From contig NZ_RCHN01000023.1 of assembly GCF_003671495.1 (NCBI RefSeq), forward strand, positions 249,296 through 313,295: 64,000 nucleotides of DNA, in the 5' to 3' direction. Positions 26,305-35,651 of this stretch are shown here, one piece after another. Position numbers and translations under genes: made by a program. Numbering within the stretch: position 1 is the first letter of the stretch; each line of letters starts with the position of its first letter. The stretch is from Ketobacter sp. (GTDB lineage: Bacteria > Pseudomonadota > Gammaproteobacteria > Pseudomonadales > Ketobacteraceae). Below the pieces are notes generated by a model. That model made no database searches, was not told where the DNA came from, and worked only from the letters and a program-made list of their open reading frames with translations.

Positions 26305-27225
26305 TTATTGGGGTTGGTTATAGGTGCGTTGGCGTAGACCTTCGATGTCTCTCTTGGGCGGTGCCCCGAACAAGCGGCTGTATTCCCGGCTGAATTGGGA
26401 GGGGCTTTCATACCCAACCCGGAACGCGGCGCTGGCCGCATCCATATGCTCGTTCAACATCAATCGCTTAGCTTCATTGAGTCGCAGCCATTTCTGATAT
26501 TTCAGCGGGCTCATGGACGTCAGTTGGCGAAAGTGATGGTGGAAGGTGGGGGCGCTCATCTGCACCAGTGCAGCGAGTTCCTCGATGCGTAGGGGGGACG
26601 CGTAATTGAGCTTGAGCCAGTCGATGGCTTTGGCGATGCGATGACTTTGCCCGTCAACGGAGGCAATCTGGCGCAATAGCCCGGCCTGATCACTCAATAG
26701 CAGCCGGTAATGCCGCTCTTTCTTGATCAGGGGCGACAGCACCTCAATGGCCGCGGGCTCGTCCAGCAGGTCCAGCAGGCGCTTGAATGGCTCCATGATG
26801 GCCGGGGTCATGGTGCCCAGCCCCACACTGATCCCACCCGATTTGTGTCGCTGGTGGGGTAAACCACCCTGGGCGATCAGTTCGGCAATCATGCGCATAT
26901 CGAGCTTCAGCACCAGTCCCAGGCAGGGGGTGTCGGCGCTGGCCTCCACCACCTGTGAGCTGGCCGGCAGATCCAGTGAGGTGATGAGAAAGTTCGATGG
27001 GTGGTAAGGAAAGGCTTCACCACCGATCAGCATCTGTTTTGTGCCCTGCACCACCAGCACCACACTGGGTTCGATCAGGCAGAAATCCGGCGCGGTGGGC
27101 TCCTCCCGCCGGAAAAACAACAGGTCTGGAATCGGCGTGGGCCAGTCCGCAGTGTGGTGGACCCGGTGGGCGATGACGCTGGCCATGGCCCGCTGGTAGG
27201 GCAGTAGCTGGGTGCTGGAACTCAT
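26305..27225 (-). CDS. AraC-family transcriptional regulator with AraC_N sensor domain
   Basis: A 306-residue regulator. The N-terminal 190 residues match the AraC_N type cupin-like sensor (LIEPSVVLVVQGTKQMLIGG, LPASSQVVEASADTPCLGL). The C-terminal part has the two helix-turn-helix motifs of AraC proteins (LRIEELAALVQMSAPTFHHH and AASAAFRVGYESPSQFSREY). AGGAGG lies before the ATG. It is divergent from the cupin-hydrolase pair, a common arrangement in which the regulator controls its neighbour, and lies upstream of the molybdopterin oxidoreductase on the same strand with a separate promoter between them. The ligand is unknown. Confidence 0.93.
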   Translation of the reverse strand: MSSSTQLLPYQRAMASVIAHRVHHTADWPTPIPDLLFFRREEPTAPDFCLIEPSVVLVVQGTKQMLIGGEAFPYHPSNFLITSLDLPASSQVVEASADTPCLGLVLKLDMRMIAELIAQGGLPHQRHKSGGISVGLGTMTPAIMEPFKRLLDLLDEPAAIEVLSPLIKKERHYRLLLSDQAGLLRQIASVDGQSHRIAKAIDWLKLNYASPLRIEELAALVQMSAPTFHHHFRQLTSMSPLKYQKWLRLNEAKRLMLNEHMDAASAAFRVGYESPSQFSREYSRLFGAPPKRDIEGLRQRTYNQPQ

Positions 27226-27402
27226 CTGGATCGATACCTCCTCAGAATGAACTGTATCCCCTGGGCCGCCCGCTTTCCACCCAAAGTCAGGACTGCAATA
27301 GGATCAGGCAAGAAATCCAGTGGAATGCTCTAACGATCTTCTGCATCAGGGTCGACAATGATCCTGTGAGCATTGGGAACAGGCATGAACAAGGGAGGAG
27401 AC

Positions 27403-27900
27403 ATGAACAAGATTGTAAACAGCATCAAGGCCCTGGCGGCGCTGCTCAGCGGTGGCATGGGGTCCACCCTGTCGGCACAAGTGCACTACCCAGAAGGCAG
27501 CCAACAGGTTTTCAAGGGGCCGGAGCAGTACTTCAGCGGTGACGTGCAGGTGAAAATGGTTTTTCCGGAGAACCCGAGCGCCCATTACTCCGGCGCCTTG
27601 GTCACCTTTCAGCCCGGGGCCAGAACGGCGTGGCATCAGCATCCCGCCGGGCAGCACATGGTTGTGATCTCCGGTACGGCCCTCACCGGAACGCGGGATG
27701 GCAAGGTGATCCGCTTTGAGCCCGGGGAGGCGGTTTGGTGCCCGCCCGACCTGGACCACTGGCATGGCGCAACCCAGGACCAGGCGATGCAGCACCTGGT
27801 GATCACGGGCAGCAAAAACGGACAGAATGTCATCTGGAAGGAAAAAGTCAGTGCGGCGGTGGTTGGCAATGATTCAGCAATGAGGAACCAGGATGAATAA
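27403..27900 (+). CDS. Exported single-domain cupin protein
   Basis: A 165-residue protein with a signal peptide (MNKIVNSIKALAALLSGG, cleavage near LSA-Q) and one cupin domain. The metal-binding motif is present: WHQHPAGQHMVV supplies two histidines and DHWHGATQD the later ones. GGGAGGAG directly precedes the ATG at 27403, so the two upstream in-frame ATGs are rejected. Periplasmic location is expected. The function could be a small dioxygenase, isomerase or binding protein and cannot be fixed from sequence. It overlaps the downstream Tat hydrolase by eight bases and diverges from the AraC regulator, so the pair is a probable AraC-controlled operon. Confidence 0.88.
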   Translation: MNKIVNSIKALAALLSGGMGSTLSAQVHYPEGSQQVFKGPEQYFSGDVQVKMVFPENPSAHYSGALVTFQPGARTAWHQHPAGQHMVVISGTALTGTRDGKVIRFEPGEAVWCPPDLDHWHGATQDQAMQHLVITGSKNGQNVIWKEKVSAAVVGNDSAMRNQDE

Positions 27901-28984
27901 CGACAGTGAACAAACTCTTCCGGGCGGGCCGGGTATTGACCGCCGCCATTTATTGAAACTTGCTGGAGGACTTACGGCTATGACGATGGCATCAACAGCG
28001 GCGTCTGCATTTTCGCAGACGTCTATGACCCTCACCCAAGAGTGGGATAAAACCTTTCCCAAGAGCAATAAGGTGGATCACAAAAAGGTGACCTTCACCA
28101 ATCGCTATGGGATCACCCTGGCAGCGGATCTGTACCAACCAAAACAGAGCAGTGGCAAGCTGGCGGCGCTGGCCATCAGCGGACCTTTCGGCGCGGTGAA
28201 GGAACAGGCCTCCGGGTTGTACGCGCAAACCCTGGTAGAACGGGGCTTTATCACCCTGGCGTTCGATCCCTCTTATACCGGGGAGAGCGGTGGTGAACCG
28301 CGTCATGTGGCATCGCCGGACATCAACACAGAAGACTTCAGCGCCGCAGTGGATTTTCTCGGCCTGCAAGCCAATGTGGATCGGGAACAGATCGGGATCG
28401 TCGGGATTTGCGGATTCGGTGGCATGGCGCTGAATGCCGCTGCGGTCGACAAGCGCATCAAAGCGGTGGTGGCCACAACCATGTACGATATGAGCCGGGT
28501 GATGTCCAAAGGCTATAACGACAGCATGACATTGGCAGAGCGCAGCCAGGCGCTGGAGCAATTGAGCCGGCAGCGTTGGTCCGATGCGGAAAACGGTCAG
28601 CCGGCACTGGGCCCCGTATCCCTGGAGTTGAAAGGGGGGGAGCCGCAGTTTGTGGTGGAATACGCAGGCTACTACAAATCGAAGCAGCGGGGTTTTCATC
28701 CCCGTGCGATCAACTCCAACAGCGCCTGGACGCTTACCAGTCCGTTGTCGTTCATGAACATGCCGCTGCTGTCCTACATTGAAGAATTATCACCCCGCCC
28801 CATCTTGTTGGTTCACGGCGAAAAAGCCCATTCCCGCTATTTCAGTGAAACCGCGTACGCGGCAGCGTCAGAACCGAAAGAGCTGATGATCATTGAAGGC
28901 GCCAACCATGTGGATCTTTACGACCAGATGGACAAGATTCCCTTCGACAGGATTACCAGCTTTTTCCAGGATAATCTGGCTTGA
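27893..28984 (+). CDS. Tat-exported alpha/beta hydrolase, YcjY/dienelactone-hydrolase-like
   Basis: A 363-residue protein with a twin-arginine signal (DRRHLLKLAG followed by a hydrophobic segment ending ASAFS). The alpha/beta hydrolase fold starts near residue 60 with VTFTNRYGITLAADLYQP; the oxyanion strand reads LAISGPFGAVKEQ. The nucleophile elbow is GICGFGG, so a cysteine takes the usual serine position, as in dienelactone hydrolases and many YcjY proteins. RPILLVHGEKAHSRYFSE and IEGANHVDLYDQ supply the acid and histidine region. It is translated with eight bases of overlap after the cupin gene. Substrate is unknown, and ester or lactone cleavage in the periplasm is a guess. Confidence 0.88.
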   Translation: MNNDSEQTLPGGPGIDRRHLLKLAGGLTAMTMASTAASAFSQTSMTLTQEWDKTFPKSNKVDHKKVTFTNRYGITLAADLYQPKQSSGKLAALAISGPFGAVKEQASGLYAQTLVERGFITLAFDPSYTGESGGEPRHVASPDINTEDFSAAVDFLGLQANVDREQIGIVGICGFGGMALNAAAVDKRIKAVVATTMYDMSRVMSKGYNDSMTLAERSQALEQLSRQRWSDAENGQPALGPVSLELKGGEPQFVVEYAGYYKSKQRGFHPRAINSNSAWTLTSPLSFMNMPLLSYIEELSPRPILLVHGEKAHSRYFSETAYAAASEPKELMIIEGANHVDLYDQMDKIPFDRITSFFQDNLA

Positions 28985-29006
28985 AGTAGGTCGTCGTCAG
29001 AGTCCA

Positions 29007-32000
29007 CTAAGACGGGCTGTGAGCACTGCCCGGTTCCGGTTCAGTGGCGGGGGCGGATGTGCTTTGACGTTCCACGTCCGCCAGAATCCGGTACAGGCAG
29101 GGCACCAGCAGCAGGCTGATGGTGCTGGCGAACAGGGTGCCAAAGCCCAGGGACACGGCCATGGGAATCATGAACTTGGCCTGCAGGCTGCGTTCGAAGA
29201 TCATGGGCAGCACGCCCACCAAGGTGGTCAGTGAGATCAGGATCACCGCCCGCGCTTTTTTCACCCCGGCCTGTCGGATAGCCTGCAACAGTGGCACACC
29301 CGAGCGGCGCGCATCGTTGATGAAATCAATCAGCACCAGGTTGTCGTTCACCACAATACCGCTCACGGCCATCATGCCGATCAGGGACCACAGGGTAAGC
29401 TCCATCCCCATCAGCAGATGGCCTGCCAGGGCGCCGATCAGGCCAAAAGGAATGGCAATCATCACGATCAGGGGTTGGCTGTAAGAGCGGAACTGAAACG
29501 CCATCAGCGTGTACATGCCCATCAGTGCCAACAGATAGGCGTCGGAAATGTACTCCATGAATTCCTGTCGGTCTTTTTGCGCGCCGGCCACATTCCAGTG
29601 AATGTCGGTGTAGTGGTCCGGCAGCAAATCGAGAAAGGAAGGTTGCAACACCGTCATCACCTTGCCCACCGAGGTGGCGTTGTCGTCCACGTTGGCTGAC
29701 ACTCTGATCACGCGGCGGCGATGATTGTGCACGATGTCGGCGGCACCGGCTTCGAAATGAATGTCTGCCACCGCTGACAGGGGCACTGATCCGCCGCTGG
29801 GCAACCTCAGGTTCATGTTTTCCAGGCTCCACAAGGAGCTGCGGTCCTGATCGGAATAGCGCAGGATCACCGCCACATCGCCGCCGTTGCGGCTGATGCT
29901 CTGCAGGTTGATGCCGTGATAGGCCTGGCGGACCTGAACGGCCACCATCTCGGTGGTCAGGCCCAGGTTGGAAGCGGTGGGTTTCAAGGTGATGGCCAGT
30001 TCCTGGCGGGCACTTTGTGCAGAGTCCCGAATGTTGTAAAGGCCATCAAATTCCAGCAGCCTGGCCTTGAGTGCAGCGGCTGCGTTTTTCAGTTCCTGGT
30101 CATCCTCGCCGGACAACTCCAGGTCGATGATGGTACCGGCTGCCGTCAGCGTGTATTTGAATTCCAGATCCACCATATCCGCGACCGTGCCGGTCAGGCG
30201 ACGCCAGTCATCCACAATTTTCTGGCCGGAAAAGTGCCGGTTTTCACTGGGCAGGAATTCCACCACCACATGGCCGGAACCATCCGGGTTGAAAGCGGTG
30301 AACACGCTCAGGATCTGTTGTTCCCCCTGGTCGGTGACAAACTCCCGTTGCAGTGTCATGGCTGCCTGCTGCAGTTGGCGGATGCCGGCATCCTTTACCG
30401 ACTGTGGCGCATTTTCAGAGAAGCGGATGACGGCGCTGGCGGAATCCCCTTCCACTTCGGAAAACAGGGTCACCTGGATCCAGCCAAATGCCACCAGCCC
30501 CACCGCGATCAACCAGATGGCGACGAATGCCGCCACCACGGAATAACGCCAGTGCAAGCACAGTTCCAGAAACGGGGTATAGCGATGTGTCAGAAAATGA
30601 TCCAGGCGATCCGAAATCCAGCGTTGCAAGGTACCAACAAGAGGCAGGGAATCATAATTGGCCGGGTTAGAGCGGGAGAGGTGCGCCGGCAGGCAGAACG
30701 CGGCTTCGATCACCGAGATGGAAAGGGTGCACATGATCACCAGGGGGATCACCTTCATCAGCTGGCCTTCCGGCCCGGGCAGAAACAGCAGCGGCAGAAA
30801 CGCGCAGAAGGTGGTCAGTACCGACGCCAGCATGGGATAAAACAGATCCTGGGCACCGCGAATGGCCGCTTCTATGCCGCCCATACCCTTGCGGCGCAGG
30901 GAAAACACGTGCTCGCCGATGACGATGGCTTCGTCCACCACGATGCCCAGTACCAGGATATAGGCGAACATGGACACCATGTTGAGGGTGACACCGGCGT
31001 AGGGCAATAAAATCATCGACCCCAGATAACTGACCGGAACCGCCGTGCTGATCCAGAACGCCACACCGGAGCGCAGGAGCGCCAACAGCACCAGAAACAC
31101 CAACAGGCCACCCTGCCAGAAATCCTGTATCAGGAATGCCATGCGGCTGTTGTAATAGACGGTGGAATCCTGCCAGATGTCCAGGCTGATCCCCGCCGGC
31201 AGCGGGGTTGTGGGGGCGGCGCTGTACTGCTGCAACGCTTTCGAAATATCTTTGATATCCTGATCGCCGGTGCGATACACCGCCAACACAGCGGCAGGTT
31301 TGCCGTTGAACTCGTTGCGGGCACCTTCCATGAAACCGTCATTGATGGTGGCCACATCCCCCAGCAGAATCTGGCCACCATCCGGGGTGGCGCGCACCAC
31401 CAGATCCTCGAACCTGTCCGGTTGATAGTCCCGGCTTTGCAGACGCACCGCCACCGAGCCCTGCTGGGTGTCCAGCACACCGGCCGGTATGTCGCTGCTG
31501 TTGCTGTTGATGGCCTGGGCCACCTCGGAAAAACTGAGACCGTAGCGCTGCAGCCGGGTTTCGGACACATCGATGGAAACCTGGTAATCCCGGGAGCCGG
31601 ACAGCTCCACCTGGGAGATGGTCTCCAGGTCCAACAGTTCGTGCTGGACTTGAGTGGCCAGGCTGCGTAACGAACGTTCGTCCGCGTTGCCGGAGACGAT
31701 GACGTAGGCCACCATATTGCGAATGGCAAGCTCGGTAATCACCGGCTTGAGGGAATCTTTGGGCAGGGTGTCCAGACCTTCCACCCGGGCTTTGATGTCG
31801 TTCAGCAGATCCCGGCTGTCGTAGCGGCTGTTGAGTTCGGCTTTGATGATGCCCATGTGCGGCAGGGCGCGGGAAGATACGGCCACCACGCCTTCCACAT
31901 CGTGAATGGCGGCTTCGATGGGATTGACGATGGCTTGTTCCACCGACTCGGGGGAGGCCCCGGGATAGCCCACTGACACGGTGATCATGTCCAGCGTCAC

Positions 32001-32120
32001 CGGTGGAATGATTTCACTGCGCACACTCTGCAGCGACAGATAGCCTGCCACCAGAAACACCATCATCAGCAGGTTGGCGGCGACGGGGTTCCGCACAAAG
32101 CGTTCGATCAAGGCGTCCAT
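29007..32120 (-). CDS. RND efflux transporter, second HAE1-type system
   Basis: A 1037-residue RND pump. It begins MDALIERFVRNPVAANLLMM and keeps the two six-helix bundles with large periplasmic loops. Its proton-relay pattern differs from the pump at 1570: helix 4 has GIVVDEAIVIGEH (Asp-Glu) and helix 10 has GIVVNDNLVLIDF (no lysine), which places it in a different HAE1 subgroup. It overlaps the upstream fusion-protein gene by 13 bases. The C-terminus is Ser/Pro-rich. It is convergent with the Tat hydrolase, only 22 bases away. Substrate is unknown. Confidence 0.94.
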   Translation of the reverse strand: MDALIERFVRNPVAANLLMMVFLVAGYLSLQSVRSEIIPPVTLDMITVSVGYPGASPESVEQAIVNPIEAAIHDVEGVVAVSSRALPHMGIIKAELNSRYDSRDLLNDIKARVEGLDTLPKDSLKPVITELAIRNMVAYVIVSGNADERSLRSLATQVQHELLDLETISQVELSGSRDYQVSIDVSETRLQRYGLSFSEVAQAINSNSSDIPAGVLDTQQGSVAVRLQSRDYQPDRFEDLVVRATPDGGQILLGDVATINDGFMEGARNEFNGKPAAVLAVYRTGDQDIKDISKALQQYSAAPTTPLPAGISLDIWQDSTVYYNSRMAFLIQDFWQGGLLVFLVLLALLRSGVAFWISTAVPVSYLGSMILLPYAGVTLNMVSMFAYILVLGIVVDEAIVIGEHVFSLRRKGMGGIEAAIRGAQDLFYPMLASVLTTFCAFLPLLFLPGPEGQLMKVIPLVIMCTLSISVIEAAFCLPAHLSRSNPANYDSLPLVGTLQRWISDRLDHFLTHRYTPFLELCLHWRYSVVAAFVAIWLIAVGLVAFGWIQVTLFSEVEGDSASAVIRFSENAPQSVKDAGIRQLQQAAMTLQREFVTDQGEQQILSVFTAFNPDGSGHVVVEFLPSENRHFSGQKIVDDWRRLTGTVADMVDLEFKYTLTAAGTIIDLELSGEDDQELKNAAAALKARLLEFDGLYNIRDSAQSARQELAITLKPTASNLGLTTEMVAVQVRQAYHGINLQSISRNGGDVAVILRYSDQDRSSLWSLENMNLRLPSGGSVPLSAVADIHFEAGAADIVHNHRRRVIRVSANVDDNATSVGKVMTVLQPSFLDLLPDHYTDIHWNVAGAQKDRQEFMEYISDAYLLALMGMYTLMAFQFRSYSQPLIVMIAIPFGLIGALAGHLLMGMELTLWSLIGMMAVSGIVVNDNLVLIDFINDARRSGVPLLQAIRQAGVKKARAVILISLTTLVGVLPMIFERSLQAKFMIPMAVSLGFGTLFASTISLLLVPCLYRILADVERQSTSAPATEPEPGSAHSPS

Positions 32121-33283
32121 TCAGCCTGATCCTGTGGCAAATCAACCAAGGCGACCGGCAAGCCCTCTGCTGCGTTACTCAGTTGGGTCAGCAAAATGCG
32201 TTCGCCTGGGTGAATGCCCTGGGTCACATAGATGGAATGGCGCCCCTGGTACAGAATGGTGAGCGAGCGCCGCTCCAGGCGCCCCCGCTGGTTGACGATC
32301 CAAAGTTGTGACCCATTGTGGATGGCAGCGCGGGGCACTTCATACAGCCCGGGCATGAGGCGCCCACTGAGTTCCACCTCCACCAACGTGCCCAGGTGCA
32401 ACTCCGGTCGTTGCGGTTGTGCGGGGTCCGCTGCAAAGGGATCGTTGACCCGTATATTGACCAGGGTTTGCCGGGTCAGCTCGTCCACCCGGCCTTCGGT
32501 GCCGGTGATGTTGCCCTGCCAGTGAAACCGTTTGCTGCCGTCACGCCAGGTGATCCGCGCCGTCGATGGCGGTGTCGCCGGGAGGGAGCCGGTGCTGGGC
32601 AGTTCCAATAGCGCCAGCTGTTCATCCAGCAACGCAACCCGGATGTTCACCCGGCTTTCCGCGAACAGTCGGGCCAGTGGCGTGCCGGATTGGACTTGCA
32701 TGCCCAGCGCTACGTTTTCCACCATCACCCAACCGTCAAAGGGCGCAAAAATACGGGCCTGCTGCTGACGGGTTTGCAAATCCACCACATGTTGATGGGC
32801 GGCTGCCTCCAGCAGTTGTGCGCTCTGCTGTGCTGCGGCCATTAGAACACCGGCCGTACCGGCCTGATGGCGACCCGCTGACTCCAGTTCGGTCTGGCGC
32901 AGTGTGTGCTCCGCCTTCAACTCATCGGCTCGGGCAAACTGGAGTTCGGTTTCCAATTGCCGGTCACTGAGTTCCACCAGCAGTTGACCCTGACGGAAGC
33001 CGCCTCCGGCCACCAGATTAGGTGCGATATAGGTCACGACACCGCGGCTACCCGCCTGCAGGGTCTGTTCCTGAAAGGGCATGACCCAACCCCGCACGGA
33101 CACCGGGATGCGCAGGTCACGGGGCTGCGCCACCACCACAGACACTGGCGGCAGGTTTGCCTCTACGGAATGCCGTGTGGCTTGCGGGCGCGTAACAAAC
33201 AATAGGCTGAGCACCATCAGGGCCAGCAGGAGGAAGGCCATAGGCAGCAGGACAGGCAGCAGGTTTTGCAGGGGCTTGCGCAT
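32108..33283 (-). CDS. RND membrane fusion protein, partner of the second pump
   Basis: A 391-residue fusion protein with one N-terminal helix (LLPVLLPMAFLLLALMVLSL) and no lipobox, so it is membrane-anchored rather than acylated. Lipoyl halves flank a helical hairpin (LQFARADELKAEHTLRQTE), followed by a beta-barrel part (VNIRVALLDEQLALLELPS) and a membrane-proximal domain (ERRSLTILYQGRHSIYVTQG). It lies 27 bases after the Na+/Ca2+ exchanger gene and overlaps the pump gene, so the three probably share a transcript. No outer-membrane channel gene is nearby. Confidence 0.9.
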   Translation of the reverse strand: MRKPLQNLLPVLLPMAFLLLALMVLSLLFVTRPQATRHSVEANLPPVSVVVAQPRDLRIPVSVRGWVMPFQEQTLQAGSRGVVTYIAPNLVAGGGFRQGQLLVELSDRQLETELQFARADELKAEHTLRQTELESAGRHQAGTAGVLMAAAQQSAQLLEAAAHQHVVDLQTRQQQARIFAPFDGWVMVENVALGMQVQSGTPLARLFAESRVNIRVALLDEQLALLELPSTGSLPATPPSTARITWRDGSKRFHWQGNITGTEGRVDELTRQTLVNIRVNDPFAADPAQPQRPELHLGTLVEVELSGRLMPGLYEVPRAAIHNGSQLWIVNQRGRLERRSLTILYQGRHSIYVTQGIHPGERILLTQLSNAAEGLPVALVDLPQDQAEWTP

Positions 33284-33310
33284 AATGGGGCAGGGCTTGA
33301 ATCCTGGCCG

Positions 33311-34384
33311 TTACTCGCCTTCAAAAAAGTACCGTAGCGCCAGGGTCAGCAGGTAAAACCCCACTGCGGGCACCACGATTTTCAACATGATGTTGGAATA
33401 CGGCTCCAGGATCTGGGCCTGGCTGGCGGACAGCACCACATAGAAGGTGTAGGCGATGAAGAAGAACAGAAACACGGCGCCTTCGCTGCGGCTGATGACA
33501 TAACCGGTGAAGAAAATCGGCAGGCAGAGCACCGCAACACCCACCATCACCGGAATATCCAGGGCCAACGCACTGGCGGGTACGGGCAATCCTTCCGGTG
33601 AGACCGCACCACTGAGCCCCAGTACCGCCATCAGGTTGAACAGGTTGCTGCCCACCACGTTGCCCACTGCAATATCCCGCTCGCCGCGCAGGCTGGCGAT
33701 AACGGAGGTGGCCACTTCTGGCAACGAAGTACCCGCCGCCACGATGGTCAGACCGATCACCAGCTCGCTCACACCCAGATGTTGTGCTATCAGTACTGCG
33801 CCTTTCACCAACAGCTGGGAGCCGATCACCAGCAGCGCCAGGCCACCCAGTATCAGGGCAGGGTCGGTCCAGCGGCTGGGTGGTTTTTGGGGTGTGGCGC
33901 CGAACTCCCGTTCGTACTCTGCAATGACCGCAGGATTTTTTTCCTTGCGGCTGTGCAGGATCAGGAACAGGGTGTAACCCAGGGCGCCGGCGAACAGCAG
34001 CAGTCCATCCAAATGGCCGATTCGGCCGTCCAATGCCATCAGCCAGACCACGATGGAGACCGCGATCATCAGGGGCACATCCAGGCGAATCAGTTGCTGC
34101 GCCACCGCCAGGGGAGCGATGATGGCCGAGATGCCCAGAATGAACAGCACGTTAAAGATATTGCTGCCCACCACGTTACCCAGCGCCAGGTCGGCGGCAT
34201 TGGACCAGGCGGCCCCCACGCTGACGGCCATTTCGGGGGCGCTGGTGCCAAACGCCACAATGGTAAGACCAATCACCAGCGGAGAAATGCCCACCGCCAC
34301 GGCCAGGCGCGAGGCGCCTTTCACCAACACATCGGCGCCCACCACCAATAGGACCAGACCGACCGCCAGCATAATCATCATCAT
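33311..34384 (-). CDS. CaCA-family Na+/Ca2+ (cation/Ca2+) exchanger, YrbG-like
   Basis: A 357-residue membrane protein with about ten helices. Both alpha repeats carry the hallmark motifs: GLTIVAFGTSAPEMAVS in the first half and GLTIVAAGTSLPEVATS in the second, each followed by GNVVGSN[IL]FN. It exchanges cations such as Ca2+ across the inner membrane. The frame continues 58 codons upstream, but that part is not family-like, so I start at 34384 (MMMIMLAVGLV), with GGTGA upstream. It is probably the first gene of a unit with the second RND system. It diverges from the SDR gene. Confidence 0.92.
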   Translation of the reverse strand: MMMIMLAVGLVLLVVGADVLVKGASRLAVAVGISPLVIGLTIVAFGTSAPEMAVSVGAAWSNAADLALGNVVGSNIFNVLFILGISAIIAPLAVAQQLIRLDVPLMIAVSIVVWLMALDGRIGHLDGLLLFAGALGYTLFLILHSRKEKNPAVIAEYEREFGATPQKPPSRWTDPALILGGLALLVIGSQLLVKGAVLIAQHLGVSELVIGLTIVAAGTSLPEVATSVIASLRGERDIAVGNVVGSNLFNLMAVLGLSGAVSPEGLPVPASALALDIPVMVGVAVLCLPIFFTGYVISRSEGAVFLFFFIAYTFYVVLSASQAQILEPYSNIMLKIVVPAVGFYLLTLALRYFFEGE

Positions 34385-34640
34385 GACATTGTCACCAGGA
34401 AGGAAACCTGACGATGATTCTAAGGCACCGCCGTTGGCGTGGGCACTGGGTGGGGAAGGAATATATTTTTGCGGCTGGAGAAGGGTGCCCACTTGAATTG
34501 CTGAAAGCGTTCTGATAGCGGCACGCGAAGGTGATTGGCCGTATTCAGGGCTTGTCAATAGTCAACCAGACGATGCCTGCCCGGGCCGGTTTTCGAACAA
34601 TGCTTGAAACTATTGCGGAAACGGCGGAAATAGGTAACCC

Positions 34641-35420
34641 ATGGTGACGACCTCATTGGCAAAGCACACCGCGTTGGTGTTTGGTGGCACGGCGGGCATT
34701 GGCCTTGCCTGTGTGAAAGCGTTTGCAGCCGCAGGCGCGGAGCGGATTATGATTGTGGGCCGCAATCCGCAGCGGGGCGAGAAAACTCTGGGTGGGTTGC
34801 AGGCAGAATTCAGTGCCACCACCTTTGCATTTTTTGCCGGGGACGCCAGCACCGCCCACGGCGCCGAGGCGGCGGTGGCGGCTTGTGTGGAAGCCTTTGG
34901 CGCGGTGGATATTCTGATGAGCACGGCGGGCGGTGATCCGATGCCGGCGATCTATCACACCATTCCTATCGAAGACATTGAAGGCATGGTCAGGGGCTCG
35001 TTGTTGTCGGCCATGCTGCCGGCCCGCGCGGTATTGCCGCATATGATGGCACAGAAGCGCGGTGTCATTCTCACCATGGCATCGGATGCCGGCAAGGTGG
35101 CCACCCCCGGGGAGGTGGCCATCGGCACGGCCATGGCCGGGGTCATCATGTTTTCGCGGGCGTTGGCGAACGAAGCGAAGCGTTCCGGGGTTCGGGTCAA
35201 CTGCATCACCCCTTCCATTGTTCGCAACACGCCGTTGTACGACGTGCTGATGGCCGATCCCTTTGCCGCCAAACTGTTCGGTAAGGCCGAGACCATGGCA
35301 ACGCTGGGTGTGGTGGAGCCCGAGGATCTGGCGGCGTTGGCGGCGTATCTGGCCAGTCCGGCGGCGGCCAAATTGTCCGGCCAGGCCATCAGTCTGAATG
35401 GCGGGATTTCGATGGCGTGA
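34641..35420 (+). CDS. Short-chain dehydrogenase/reductase-like protein lacking YxxxK
   Basis: A 259-residue SDR-fold protein. The cofactor loop is normal (FGGTAGIGLACVK), a serine stands at the catalytic serine position (LTMASDAG), and the C-terminus has SGQAISLNGG as in typical SDRs. The catalytic YxxxK position, however, reads VAIGTAMAGV, with Ile for Tyr and Met for Lys. The NNAG motif is STAGG. It may therefore bind NAD(P) but be catalytically altered, or act as a regulator or pseudoenzyme. The gene is monocistronic, divergent from the exchanger. It is clearly protein-coding because the surrounding fold is intact. Confidence 0.88.
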   Translation: MVTTSLAKHTALVFGGTAGIGLACVKAFAAAGAERIMIVGRNPQRGEKTLGGLQAEFSATTFAFFAGDASTAHGAEAAVAACVEAFGAVDILMSTAGGDPMPAIYHTIPIEDIEGMVRGSLLSAMLPARAVLPHMMAQKRGVILTMASDAGKVATPGEVAIGTAMAGVIMFSRALANEAKRSGVRVNCITPSIVRNTPLYDVLMADPFAAKLFGKAETMATLGVVEPEDLAALAAYLASPAAAKLSGQAISLNGGISMA

Positions 35421-35578
35421 ACGCCGTTTGCTGAGTGGCTGTTCTCTGCCTGCAACTCACGCCAATCGTGTGAAGTCTGCAAACACCTTTGTAAGGTTTA
35501 CAAAAAAGCGCTTTCTGCGGCCACCCGTCGGTTTAGTGATTCTTCGTAAGTCTCTGAATGCCTGAGATTTATAAGATC

Positions 35579-35594
35579 TGGCACGTACCCTGCT
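35579..35594 (+). promoter_or_regulatory. Sigma-54-like promoter of the small coiled-coil gene
   Basis: TGGCACGTACCCTGCT matches the sigma-54 consensus TGGCACG-N4-TTGCW at every position except C for the first T of TTGC. GG and GC are 12 bases apart as required. It lies 58 bases before the ATG of the coiled-coil gene at 35652. No enhancer-binding protein gene is nearby. Confidence 0.6.
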
Positions 35595-35651
35595 TTGTCT
35601 CCAGTGCAATCTGTTAAACCAACATAGCGTTCCCGTACAAGGAGTTTAGTG

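Noticed and set aside
35488..35504. AT-rich inverted repeat TTTGTAA-GGT-TTACAAA after the SDR gene
   Set aside because: It is too weak for a terminator stem, and no T-tract follows in the SDR direction; no clear function.
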